Positions 1-7,666 of a stretch of DNA of 64,000 nucleotides are shown piece after piece. This DNA comes from Roseiarcus sp963726105 (GTDB lineage: Bacteria; Pseudomonadota; Alphaproteobacteria; Rhizobiales; Beijerinckiaceae), in assembly GCA_963726105.1 (NCBI GenBank), contig CAVSBJ010000004.1:186001-250000 (forward strand). Reading direction: 5' to 3'. The position numbers and the translations under genes were made by a program. Numbering within the stretch: position 1 is the first letter of the stretch; each line of letters starts with the position of its first letter. Below the pieces are notes generated by a model, which made no database searches, was not told the DNA's origin, and was given only the letters and a program-made list of their open reading frames with translations.

Positions 1-504
1 GGTTGCGCCAATCGAGACACCGGGGCCGGGCGCGGTCGCGAACACAAGGGAGTTAGGCGCTGATAACGACCAGCCGGACGGTTGGTTGACATTGTTCAAA
101 AAAACGTTCGCGACGCTCGTTACCCAGCCAACTGGCTCAAGGAAGGCGCCCATAAAGCGGCCGAACGTAAAGGCGGTAGTCACCCCGTCGCCAGTGGCGA
201 AGGCCGCGTTCGTCGCCGCGCTGTCAGTCGGATCGCTGTAGAGGAAGGTCGCGAATTGCCCTTGCATTTGCAGGAAGAAACCCATGAGGGCCTGAAGAGA
301 ATTGGCGCCGGCTCCAGGATACGAAGTCGGCGATGATGACAGGGCGTCGAAGGTCAGCTCGAATTGCCAGATGGGGTTCTGATAGAGAGGGTCGCGGACC
401 TCTCGCCCAGACACATGAGTCGCGAGCAGTGTCGAAAACACTGGTCTTTTGTGCACGCTCCAGCCCAGGCCGGCTAGCGTCGGAAATGACGGCGGTGTGG
501 TCAT
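1..504 (-). CDS. DUF2460 family tail protein (3' end outside the window)
   Basis: The reading frame opens with ATG at 504 and stays open for 168 codons to the window edge, so the C-terminus is missing. It starts MTTPPSFPTLAGLGWSVHKR and contains HVSGREVR, the aromatic-rich FELTFDAL segment and the GDGVTTAFTF segment. All of these align with the C-terminal third of the upstream gene (its EFPTLALGPALAWSVH and HVSGRETR). DUF2460 proteins are distal-tail/baseplate components; RcGTA gp12 is one. The start lies 1 nt after the stop of the upstream fusion gene, so the two are translationally linked. It is a second DUF2460 copy in tandem with the fused one. The family call is firm; the exact role in the tail tip is inferred. 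Confidence 0.85.
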   Translation of the reverse strand, partial: MTTPPSFPTLAGLGWSVHKRPVFSTLLATHVSGREVRDPLYQNPIWQFELTFDALSSSPTSYPGAGANSLQALMGFFLQMQGQFATFLYSDPTDSAATNAAFATGDGVTTAFTFGRFMGAFLEPVGWVTSVANVFLNNVNQPSGWSLSAPNSLVFATAPGPGVSIGAT

Positions 505-505
505 A

Positions 506-3019
506 TCACGGTCGGACCGTCACCAGCCGAACCGTCCGAAGCGCCCAGAGCATTGTCATGAACTCCTCGAGGTCCTGCACGTCCTCCGCGAACCGGCAAA
601 GCCAGAGAACGCGAAAGTCCGCTGAGATGATGACGCCAGCGCCGGGCGCCGAAGCGAACGCGAGCGCGGGTAGGTATCCAGTTGAAAGGGACCAACCATT
701 GGGCTGTGCGGCGCCGTTCAGGTAGACTGCGGCAATGCCGGACGTCCCGTAGACCGGGCCAATGTAGGAACCAATCGAGGCCGCCAGTGAGAAAACCGTC
801 TGCGAGCCGTCGCCCACCCCTATTGCTTGGCCAGTAACCGCGGATAGGCTAGGCGGCTCGATCCAGAATGGCGCGGCCTCGCCACTGGCCTGTTCGAAGA
901 ATCCGGCGATTGCTTGCAATTCGAGATGCGCGGCGTCTGCACGCAATACGTCATAGGTCAGATCGATGTCGAAATATGGGTGTGCGAACCGCTGGGTCCG
1001 CGTCTCCCGTCCGCTCACATGCTGACCGATCTCCGTTTTGAATTGCGGCTTGATGTGGACAGACCAGGCAAGAGCGGGTCCGAGCGCGAGCGTAGGGAAT
1101 TCCGGAGGGGTGGGGGGCAGGCTTGGCGAAGGCGGTGGCAGGGTGGCGCGGGTCGTTCCAATCCAAAGCCCTTGTGGCCAATTTCCAGCGTCGCCCCAGG
1201 CGCTGTTCAGGACCGGGAATGTTGGGAATGGCCGTGCGTCGGTATTCCAGACACAGCAGAAATTCCAGTTAAGCATCGGCAGTCCGCCGATGCTTTCATT
1301 GTTCCCATCGACATTCCAGTATTCGTAGACCGCCTGAAGCGCTAGAGCCTGAATGGTGTCGTCCCGCCGCGGGAGATACTGGAGCTCGTTGGCCGGATCC
1401 CAGATCGACCAGTAGGCCGTGAAGCTTTCGGTCGATTTTGGGTCAAAGAAGACGTTCGGTTGGTTCGTCGACTTGTCGCAGGCGGCGAATCCGTATTCCA
1501 GCGTAATAATCGACTTGGCGTTCGGATTCCATTCGGTTTTCGGCCCGTGCGGGGCGAAACCTTGGCCGTCACCGATATCGTAAACGGCTTGGTGATTGTT
1601 ATTCCACCACCACCGCAATTGCTTATTGGCGAGGATTTCCTGATTTGTGAAATATTGATTGCGCGCTTGTGATAAACGATCGCCTTCTGGCAACGAGACT
1701 TGTAGATCCGTGCCCCTCGGGTCAAGGCCGTGGCCGAGATTATTGCTATCGTTGTAGAACCAATTAAAATACTGTCCGCCCTCAATGTTGCTCTTGAGGT
1801 ATGGGGTTGAGTAAATCGTAGGCGGCCCGGTCAAACCCAGCCCGCTCAGTTGTGTCGGTCCAGGCGGCCAAGCCCCACTGAACCGGGGCTCATTCCAGTT
1901 CGCTGCGTCTAGGCCGCCGGACCCCGTGGTCCAATCCGTCAGCGGCATGTAATTGTCGAAGCTGACGAAATCGACGTTCGGATTGGCCCACAGTTGATCG
2001 AGATGCGGCCATTGGCCGTTTGCCCCAGCGTGCTGCCATCCCATCCAACTCGACCAGTCGGCCGAATAGGTGATGAGGTTCTCGAGACTTGACAAATTCT
2101 TGGTGAAACCTGCGCTGTCGAACGTGGACCGGGCGTCATTGGCGAGGGCGTTCAACTGGGCGACCATTGGATAATCCCAGATCGCATTGCCCACACCGTC
2201 GACGGCTCCCGATTTGGTCCAGGTTGGACCACGCAGGATCTCGAGACCGCGAAGCTCTGAGCCAATTACGAACAGGTTCACTCCGCCCGCCACCACGCAG
2301 AGGTTCGCATAGTGCAGAATCATGCGACGAAACGTCCAATCGAACAGTCCCGCTGCTCCGGCGTAGTCAACGGTCAGATTGATCGAATCCCGAGTGAAAT
2401 CGCCGACCGCCGCGGTGCCCATGAACGTCGCAACATCATTCGTCGCGGTCTGAGTGAGATCGCCGGGCGAGGTAATGCGGCCTCGCCAGGGAAATCCAGT
2501 GCTCGTCCCAAGTAGGAACGGATAGAACACGACTTTGAATCCGCGGCTTTTGAGATCGCGGATGCAGCGCACGACGCTTGGATCGCTCGGTGTGCCGCCG
2601 TACACGAAACTGGTTGAGCCGGGCAGGGAAGGCAACGGAATCAGTCCAGGGTAGGACTGCTCCGTCAAGCCGGACACGCGCCAGCTGACCGGCGCGAGGG
2701 TCAACCCGTTCCACTGTTCGAACTCGCCGAGAATGAAGTTGGTCGACGGATAGATATTGCAGATCGACGCATCCTCCGAATCGAAGAACCACGCGATGAC
2801 CAAGCTGACCGTCGTGCATTCGGGATGTTCGGCCTGAAATTGCGCAATCGCGTTCGTATAGTCGGTCGGCGCGCCCGCAGAGCTGCTAAAGAAGTTGAGA
2901 ATCGTCGCGTTGTTGAGGCCGGTCGACCCGCGCTGAAACCCGACCGCCGAGATGGTGTCGTAGGCGAACTCGCCGGTCGACGGGAGCAGGTGGACGCCGG
3001 TGACGGTTGGAAATGCCAT
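506..3019 (-). CDS. GTA-type TIM-barrel protein fused to a DUF2460 domain (tail tip/host interaction)
   Basis: The protein has 837 residues. Residues 1 to about 625 resemble the glycoside-hydrolase-like TIM barrel of the GTA 'megatron' protein: FVIGSELRGL places an acid at E255, ITLEYGFAACDK an acid at E508, and both are followed by family-typical segments (NQPNVFFDPKSTES). A proline-rich linker near 628-642 leads into a DUF2460 domain (about 643-837) with HVSGRETR and GDGSQTVF segments. In RcGTA the DUF2460 protein and the TIM-barrel megatron are separate, non-adjacent genes, so this order (barrel first, DUF2460 last) is a rearranged fusion. It overlaps the tape-measure stop by 1 nt (TGATG). 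The likely role is tail-tip assembly plus cell-surface glycan binding or cleavage; catalysis is unproven. Confidence 0.85.
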   Translation of the reverse strand: MAFPTVTGVHLLPSTGEFAYDTISAVGFQRGSTGLNNATILNFFSSSAGAPTDYTNAIAQFQAEHPECTTVSLVIAWFFDSEDASICNIYPSTNFILGEFEQWNGLTLAPVSWRVSGLTEQSYPGLIPLPSLPGSTSFVYGGTPSDPSVVRCIRDLKSRGFKVVFYPFLLGTSTGFPWRGRITSPGDLTQTATNDVATFMGTAAVGDFTRDSINLTVDYAGAAGLFDWTFRRMILHYANLCVVAGGVNLFVIGSELRGLEILRGPTWTKSGAVDGVGNAIWDYPMVAQLNALANDARSTFDSAGFTKNLSSLENLITYSADWSSWMGWQHAGANGQWPHLDQLWANPNVDFVSFDNYMPLTDWTTGSGGLDAANWNEPRFSGAWPPGPTQLSGLGLTGPPTIYSTPYLKSNIEGGQYFNWFYNDSNNLGHGLDPRGTDLQVSLPEGDRLSQARNQYFTNQEILANKQLRWWWNNNHQAVYDIGDGQGFAPHGPKTEWNPNAKSIITLEYGFAACDKSTNQPNVFFDPKSTESFTAYWSIWDPANELQYLPRRDDTIQALALQAVYEYWNVDGNNESIGGLPMLNWNFCCVWNTDARPFPTFPVLNSAWGDAGNWPQGLWIGTTRATLPPPSPSLPPTPPEFPTLALGPALAWSVHIKPQFKTEIGQHVSGRETRTQRFAHPYFDIDLTYDVLRADAAHLELQAIAGFFEQASGEAAPFWIEPPSLSAVTGQAIGVGDGSQTVFSLAASIGSYIGPVYGTSGIAAVYLNGAAQPNGWSLSTGYLPALAFASAPGAGVIISADFRVLWLCRFAEDVQDLEEFMTMLWALRTVRLVTVRP

Positions 3020-4338
3020 CAGCGTCCATTGAGCCGTTTCAGGCCAAGCGCAGCGCCATGGCGGACTGCTTGATCGAGCGCCTTCGCCATACCCGGTCCG
3101 TTTTGGCGCATCCAGGACGCGACCGACGGGCCGTCGATTGCACTAACGTGTAAATGCGTGGTTGGGTGAATGGCGACCGATCCTCCGCCTCCTGGACTTC
3201 CGCCGTTCGGCGCGCTCGACAACATGTCCCGTAGCGCTCCGGCAGGCCCCGCGGGCATGATGAGTTCGTTCTGATAAATCAGCGCAAGCTGATCTCTTGG
3301 CACCTGCCACATACCAATATCCGCGGATACAACAGCGCCTGCCATTCCCGCGACCGTAGCCTGCGCCGCCGTGGCGGGACCGATGGCGAGCGGTCCCATG
3401 AGCGGCGCCAGAAATCCGAAGACGCCGGCAAAAGTCTCCGCCGCGGACGACAGGATCGATCGGACCATCGACGCGCCCTGCGCGCCCAATGAAGCCGCGG
3501 CTCCGCCCTGTTCGGCGCTTGTGCGAGCCGCGACGCCGGACGCGGTCGCCGCTGTTTTCATTGCCTCCGCCAAGACATAATGCTCGACGGTGATTTCGCA
3601 CCACTCGATAAACTTTATCAGCAGATCATCGAGTGTATTCTTAAATGCCGTGTGCCAATTGGTCGTCCCGGCCAGCAGGCCGCGCAATTGAGAATTGAAC
3701 GCCTGTGTGATTGAATTGCCGAACGCCTGATAGTCCCGTTCCTGCTGCTGCAGGGCCGACCGGTTCAACTCCGCCATCTGATCGTCGCGACGGCGCGTCG
3801 CATCGATGACCATGTCATCGACGCGCTGTTTCGCCGCTAGCGACTGATCACCGAGAGCTTCCTCCCTTTGCAGCGCGGCCAGCTCGGCGGCATATTCCGC
3901 GTCCACGGCTTCATGCGAAAGGGACGCCTTTTGCTGCTGCGTGATTTCGAAGAAGCGCGCTTCCTCGGAATAGAGGGCGAGTTTCTGCTTCGTAGCGTCC
4001 GCCAGGATCCTCAACTCTTCTGAGGTCGCCAATTGGGCGGCTCTTGCCGCGTCGGCATAGGCCGCGTCGTCGCCTTCGCGCAAAGCCGCCGCCGCGCGCG
4101 CGCTATCTGCGGCAAACGACTGCTGAAGCGATTGGGTCGCGGAGAGCGCGTCGCGATAGGGAGCCAGACGATCGGCGCTAAAGGCCTGTGATGAAGCGTT
4201 CCCGAGCGAGACCAGCTGCCGATTGATTTCGCCGAATGGGGCTGCAAAGGTCTGCAGCGCATCCTTTGCTTCACTGACCTGGGAAACGAAATCGTTGGTT
4301 GAAGCGCTGAAGCTGACGGAGACGTTTGCGTCGGCCAT
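3019..4338 (-). CDS. Short tail tape measure protein
   Basis: The protein has 439 residues. The N-terminal half is alanine/glutamine/arginine-rich and looks like a long helical or coiled-coil segment (SFAADSARAAAALREGDDA; KQRVDDMVIDATRRRDDQMAEL). The middle has a glycine/alanine-rich hydrophobic stretch (about 270-350: SMVRSILSSAAETFAGVFGF, GPLAIGPATAAQATVAGMAG) that could span or insert in a membrane. This architecture and the position just after the frameshifting chaperone pair are diagnostic of tape measure proteins, which set tail length. At about 1.5 angstrom per residue the length implies a tail of roughly 60-70 nm, short for a siphovirus and closer to GTA particles. The ATG has an upstream AAGGAG ribosome-binding site. 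Confidence 0.8.
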   Translation of the reverse strand: MADANVSVSFSASTNDFVSQVSEAKDALQTFAAPFGEINRQLVSLGNASSQAFSADRLAPYRDALSATQSLQQSFAADSARAAAALREGDDAAYADAARAAQLATSEELRILADATKQKLALYSEEARFFEITQQQKASLSHEAVDAEYAAELAALQREEALGDQSLAAKQRVDDMVIDATRRRDDQMAELNRSALQQQERDYQAFGNSITQAFNSQLRGLLAGTTNWHTAFKNTLDDLLIKFIEWCEITVEHYVLAEAMKTAATASGVAARTSAEQGGAAASLGAQGASMVRSILSSAAETFAGVFGFLAPLMGPLAIGPATAAQATVAGMAGAVVSADIGMWQVPRDQLALIYQNELIMPAGPAGALRDMLSSAPNGGSPGGGGSVAIHPTTHLHVSAIDGPSVASWMRQNGPGMAKALDQAVRHGAALGLKRLNGR

Positions 4339-4369
4339 CGCTGCTCCTTGAGCTCGAGGGTGGGGTTTG

Positions 4370-4609
4370 TTAGAGCGCCCCGTTGGGGAAGACCGCCTTC
4401 AATTCCGCAATCGTCGGCTGACGCGCCGGCGGCGCGTCGTCTGGTGATCGATACTTGAGCGCAGCGGCTACGAGCCAGTGAGCGGGCGGGTTGCGCCGCC
4501 ATTCGGCCCGCAGTGCGAGAAACCGCGGCATAGTCAACTGGTCGAGTGCTTCGTCCCAGCTCCAGCCGGTGTTGGAGACGACCTGAGCGATCAGGGCGTC
4601 GAAATCGAC
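4370..4609 (-). CDS. Tail assembly chaperone T-frame (expressed by -1 frameshift)
   Basis: Downstream of the slippery site the -1 frame encodes 79 residues, beginning VDFDALIAQVVSNTGWSWDE and ending AVFPNGAL before TAA at 4370-4372. The open region extends only about 50 nt upstream of the slip site and contains no ATG, GTG or TTG, so independent initiation is unlikely. Composition (TMPRFLALRAEWRRNPPAHW) is protein-like and resembles small phage tail assembly chaperone subunits. The predicted product is a fusion: 127 residues of the upstream frame plus these 79, 206 in all. Its stop lies about 30 nt before the tape measure gene, the partner such chaperones coat during tail assembly. Confidence 0.78.
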   Translation of the reverse strand, partial: VDFDALIAQVVSNTGWSWDEALDQLTMPRFLALRAEWRRNPPAHWLVAAALKYRSPDDAPPARQPTIAELKAVFPNGAL

Positions 4610-4989
4610 TTTCCCACGCTTTGCGACGCCTCCTGCGTCGCATGAGCCGGCGAAGCTTCATCCTCAACTTTGCCCGGCCGAAGTCCAGCCGCCTTGGCGA
4701 CGGACGGAAACGCCTGGATCAATTCGCCGACCGAGAATGGAAGGTCGAGAAAGTTTGCCAAGGATAGTTCGGGCTCGACGAAGGCGAGCGCGCGCCACGT
4801 CGCTTCGGCAAGGCGATCGAGCTGGGCTTCGCTGAGACGAGCGACGGATTCGGCCGACATCGACGAGCCGCCAGCGGCGAGATAGACGTCAAACAGCGCT
4901 GGTTGAATTGCCTTGATTGCGCGGAACGGGAGATGCGGTACCGACCACGTCTTTCCGCCGAGCGATATGGCGAATGGCTCCCCGCTCAC
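4591..4989 (-). CDS. Tail assembly chaperone G-frame
   Basis: The start is GTG at 4989, overlapping the TGA of the tail tube gene (GTGA), which gives a 132-residue protein. A longer open frame upstream is the shadow of the tail tube gene. The sequence begins VSGEPFAISLGGKTWSVPHL, has an amphipathic helical middle (AESVARLSEAQLDRLAEATW) and a polar, disordered-looking tail that contains the slippery site. It is the equivalent of lambda gpG or RcGTA g10-type chaperones: a minority of ribosomes shift to make the longer G-T protein, and both bind the tape measure during tail assembly. The family is called from position, size and the frameshift rather than from strong motifs. Confidence 0.75.
   Translation of the reverse strand: MSGEPFAISLGGKTWSVPHLPFRAIKAIQPALFDVYLAAGGSSMSAESVARLSEAQLDRLAEATWRALAFVEPELSLANFLDLPFSVGELIQAFPSVAKAAGLRPGKVEDEASPAHATQEASQSVGKSISTP
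4609..4615 (-). other. Programmed -1 ribosomal frameshift site GGGAAAG
   Basis: Read on the minus strand, the heptamer is G GGA AAG in the zero frame, the canonical X XXY YYZ pattern and the same heptamer used by phage lambda between genes G and T. It sits at codons 126-127 of the 132-codon upstream frame, 6 codons before the TGA. The -1 frame is open across it and continues for 79 further codons. Position between the tail tube and tape measure genes matches the conserved tail-chaperone frameshift of tailed phages. Confidence 0.82.
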
Positions 4990-5741
4990 GCCGCGTCTCC
5001 GAAGTTGAAGGTCATCACCTGACCAGCCGCGTTGGCGAACGCCTGGAACTCGAAGTCTGGCTTGGCGAAGTCCTCGATATTGGTGTTGAACGAGAACTTG
5101 CTGGCGACGCATTGGTTGAGCGTTACCGAGAACTGCGCACTCGTCGTAGGATCAGTGGAGAACAAGGTGGCGCTGAAGGTCGACGTCGGGCCGATCAGCG
5201 GGTTGGCGATCGCGATGTTTTGAGTCGTCGAGGGCGTCGTTGCGGCGACGCTATAGGTATACGAGATCAGGACGCCGAGGCCCTCATCTGCGGCAGCAAA
5301 AGTGTAGACGCCGGCCGCAAACATATATTGGCCCTGCGTCGGACTCGATGCGACCGTGATCAGCGGAATCCCTGTCGTGGCATAGGTGACGCCCTGGTCG
5401 GCGATAAAGTGCGTCGACTGCGTGACGGTGATCGTGAACGGGCCGGTCGGCGGGACGTTATGCACCTCGGCGAAGGAAGAAAGCGTCGAACCAGGCGTCG
5501 GGACCTGATTGTAAAATAGGCGCCCGATAGCCTGGCCGCTGAAGCGCGCCAGGGACGCCTTGCACGTGACCTTGCGCGTGCCGGATCCGACGGCCACCGG
5601 GAACGCATACTGGCCGTACAGTTCCTTGACGCTGACCGATGTGTCGACGCTGACCTTCTGGATCAACCCGAAGTTGATCGGAGTCGGATTGGGGACGTTC
5701 AATTGCGTGCCGATCAGCACGCCCGAGCCGAAGACGAACAT
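4986..5741 (-). CDS. Major tail tube protein
   Basis: The protein has 251 residues and is beta-rich, with the start MFVFGSGVLIGTQLN and many short strands, as in siphovirus major tail proteins. Location between the DUF3168-like completion protein and the chaperone pair supports the call. Residues 114-165 form an embedded module (QGVTYATTGIPL, GQYMFAAGVYTFAAAD, LISYTYS) that recurs almost unchanged in the connector gene at 6763-7584. The module appears inserted between the N- and C-terminal halves of the tube fold. A GGAG sequence precedes the ATG. The call rests on size, composition and synteny; no catalytic motif is expected. Confidence 0.78.
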   Translation of the reverse strand: MFVFGSGVLIGTQLNVPNPTPINFGLIQKVSVDTSVSVKELYGQYAFPVAVGSGTRKVTCKASLARFSGQAIGRLFYNQVPTPGSTLSSFAEVHNVPPTGPFTITVTQSTHFIADQGVTYATTGIPLITVASSPTQGQYMFAAGVYTFAAADEGLGVLISYTYSVAATTPSTTQNIAIANPLIGPTSTFSATLFSTDPTTSAQFSVTLNQCVASKFSFNTNIEDFAKPDFEFQAFANAAGQVMTFNFGDAA

Positions 5742-5843
5742 AAGGGTGAACTCCGTTATGGGTCGGTATGAGAGTCGCGCTGCTGTCAGGCGGACGCAGA
5801 GCGTTTCCTAAAAAGGTTCAGCGGGATGAGCGATGTTGCAGCG

Positions 5844-6278
5844 TCACGGCCCCATCAGTCGCACCGCGACCACCGCGAGGCCGTCGCCATCGAGGTCGCC
5901 TGTATCTCGCACTGGCACGCCCGTAACCTTGCAGTCATACACGGCGCCGCCGAGGGTTTGGCGGCCGAGGCCGATGTTGGAGGCCGCAGGCGCAAGCGCC
6001 GCGTCGATCGCGTCGAGAGCGTTGTTGATCGCGATCGCGCCAGGCGTCATTGGGTCGCGAGCGTCGAAATAGAGGAAGAGCTTGGCCTCAAGCGTCCGCC
6101 TTGGTGTGGCGGGCGAGGCCCATTGATAAGCTTCCGGGCCCGATTCAAGCTGGAAGAACGCCGGGCGCAGCGCGGCGGGAACTTCGCTCCATAGCTTCAT
6201 ACGCCGCGACGCGAGGCCCCAGGGATAAGCCGAGGACACGGCGGCGAACAATGCGGAGAAGGCCGCTTCGCGGGTCAT
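5844..6278 (-). CDS. DUF3168-like tail completion/terminator protein
   Basis: ATG at 6278 overlaps the upstream stop (ATGA), giving 144 residues starting MTREAAFSALFAAVSSAYPW. The upstream in-frame ATG at 6290 is less likely because it would overlap the previous gene by 16 nt. The segments ALRPAFFQLESGPEAYQW, KLFLYFDARDPMTPGA and IGLGRQTLGGAVYDCKV match the small beta/alpha tail-completion proteins found between gp10-like proteins and tail tube proteins (the RcGTA g8 position). It should cap the tail tube at the head-tail joint. The 102 nt between its stop and the tail tube start contains no gene. Confidence 0.7.
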   Translation of the reverse strand: MTREAAFSALFAAVSSAYPWGLASRRMKLWSEVPAALRPAFFQLESGPEAYQWASPATPRRTLEAKLFLYFDARDPMTPGAIAINNALDAIDAALAPAASNIGLGRQTLGGAVYDCKVTGVPVRDTGDLDGDGLAVVAVRLMGP

Positions 6279-6763
6279 GCATTCTCCCATGCAGTGGCCG
6301 AGCAGTCGGTGAACGCCGCGAGGATTTCGTCTTTCATGTCCTCAAGCGACGAGCGCAAATAGGATCGCTCCGGGATCACCGAGCCAGGATGCTCGATCCG
6401 GCGCGCGAAATGCAGACCATCGTCGGCGACAAAAGCGAGCACATTGCCCTTAACCGGCAGGATCTCGTGCGCGCTCGTCTTGCCACCGTACTCCTGAATC
6501 GCCGCATATTTTACGTCGCCTTCGGAGCCGACCGAAGCGAGGACGCCGTTCGCGTCGGCAGTTACGCTGGCTGTGATTGAGTCGCGGAGCGCGCCGGAGC
6601 TTGTATTCAGCACGGCGCCGGAAAGCTTGTTGTCTTTGACCAGATTGGTGAGCGCCGCTGCGAGTTCGGTCGCCTTCGCGCCGAGCGCGGCTTGCAGCGC
6701 CGCTGGATAGGCATCGAACCGCGCCCCAGTTTCTTCGAGGCCCCGGACCTCCAGGGCGGACAT
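6275..6763 (-). CDS. HK97 gp10-like head-tail joining protein
   Basis: The protein has 162 residues. It carries the central features of the HK97 gp10 family: an N-terminal helix rich in alanine (AAALTNLVKDNKLSGAVLNT), the TSSGALRDSI strand-turn, the YAAIQEYGGKTS motif, and the C-terminal ERSYLRSSLEDMKDEI helix. The family forms rings at the head-tail interface. The start codon overlaps the last base of the upstream connector gene and its stop overlaps the start of the DUF3168-like gene, so translation is coupled through the block. Confidence 0.85.
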   Translation of the reverse strand: MSALEVRGLEETGARFDAYPAALQAALGAKATELAAALTNLVKDNKLSGAVLNTSSGALRDSITASVTADANGVLASVGSEGDVKYAAIQEYGGKTSAHEILPVKGNVLAFVADDGLHFARRIEHPGSVIPERSYLRSSLEDMKDEILAAFTDCSATAWENA

Positions 6764-7584
6764 CAGAGGATGACCCGCTTATAGGGTTGCAACATCCCCT
6801 GGATCGCCGCCGACATTGCGCTCGTGTCGTAGGCGATTGTTTCCTGACCGCCTATCGACTTCGATTTAAGCCCAATGCGCTCGGCGGCGCGAAAACGCTC
6901 GGCCGCCAATTCCAGGGCTGCCTGCGCGATATCCTGCGGCACATACCCGTAAGAGATGGACACCAATTGTCCGGCGTCGGCCGCAGAGAACGAGTAGACG
7001 CCGGCGCTGACCGAATATTGGCCAGCGGCAGGCAAGGCGGAAACCGCCGTCAGCGGCGCGCCGGTGGCAGTGTAAGTCACACCGAGATCCGATCCCCAGG
7101 GACCATAGGGCGAAAACGCGGAGAGCTGAAGGGGAGCGGCGGTGGGAACCCCTTGCGCCTCATTTTCAACCGCATACCCGGCGCTGTAGGACACGATCAG
7201 GCTCTGCCGCCCCGACGGGTAGTGATGCCCGAATAAATCGAGCACCTGCGGTCGTCCCGGCGGAACCCCATCGCCCGGCTCGAGGGCGTACCCGACGGAC
7301 GCCTCGAGGTCGGCGTTCTCATCGGGCGGAACGGGGATTCCGCGCCATGTCACTGAGTTCACCTGCACCACTGGCCAATGCCTCAAGGTGACACGGCTGG
7401 TTTCGAGATCAATCGTCTCGGCATAGGAGAACGGCAGCAGGCTCGGGCGGCTAAGCGCCGCGTAGATGGAGCGGCTCGCCGCCGTGACAAGCGCGGAGAG
7501 CGTCGCATCGTTCGGGCCCGGCGCGGGCGGCAGTCCGAGCCAGGCTTTTAAGGCCGCGAGATTGGTCAGATCGAATGGCGACAT
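6763..7584 (-). CDS. Head-tail connector (gp6-like) with inserted beta module
   Basis: ATG at 7584 is chosen; the frame also opens with TTG at 7608 but that adds only eight residues. The protein of 273 residues starts MSPFDLTNLAALKAWLGL, the typical N-terminal helices of HK97 gp6-type adaptors (DATLSALVTAASRSIYAAL). It ends in a helix used for head attachment (QDIAQAALELAAERFRAAER). Between them lies an insertion (about residues 164-215: LGVTYTATGAPLTAV, GQYSVSAGVYSFSAAD, SISYGYV) that closely matches residues 114-165 of the tail tube protein. Ordinary connectors are about 100-200 residues, so the module explains much of the extra length. Confidence 0.78.
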   Translation of the reverse strand: MSPFDLTNLAALKAWLGLPPAPGPNDATLSALVTAASRSIYAALSRPSLLPFSYAETIDLETSRVTLRHWPVVQVNSVTWRGIPVPPDENADLEASVGYALEPGDGVPPGRPQVLDLFGHHYPSGRQSLIVSYSAGYAVENEAQGVPTAAPLQLSAFSPYGPWGSDLGVTYTATGAPLTAVSALPAAGQYSVSAGVYSFSAADAGQLVSISYGYVPQDIAQAALELAAERFRAAERIGLKSKSIGGQETIAYDTSAMSAAIQGMLQPYKRVIL

Positions 7585-7666
7585 GCAACGCTCGCAATGA
7601 CGGGCCAAAATCGAAACGACCGCGCATGCGCCTCCGCCTTGCGGCGACGCGCCACGCGGCCGAGCG

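Noticed and set aside
4011..4667. 218-codon minus-strand frame across the chaperone/tape-measure junction
   Set aside because: It is the third, arginine-rich frame; the two other frames carry the chaperone T-frame and the tape measure.
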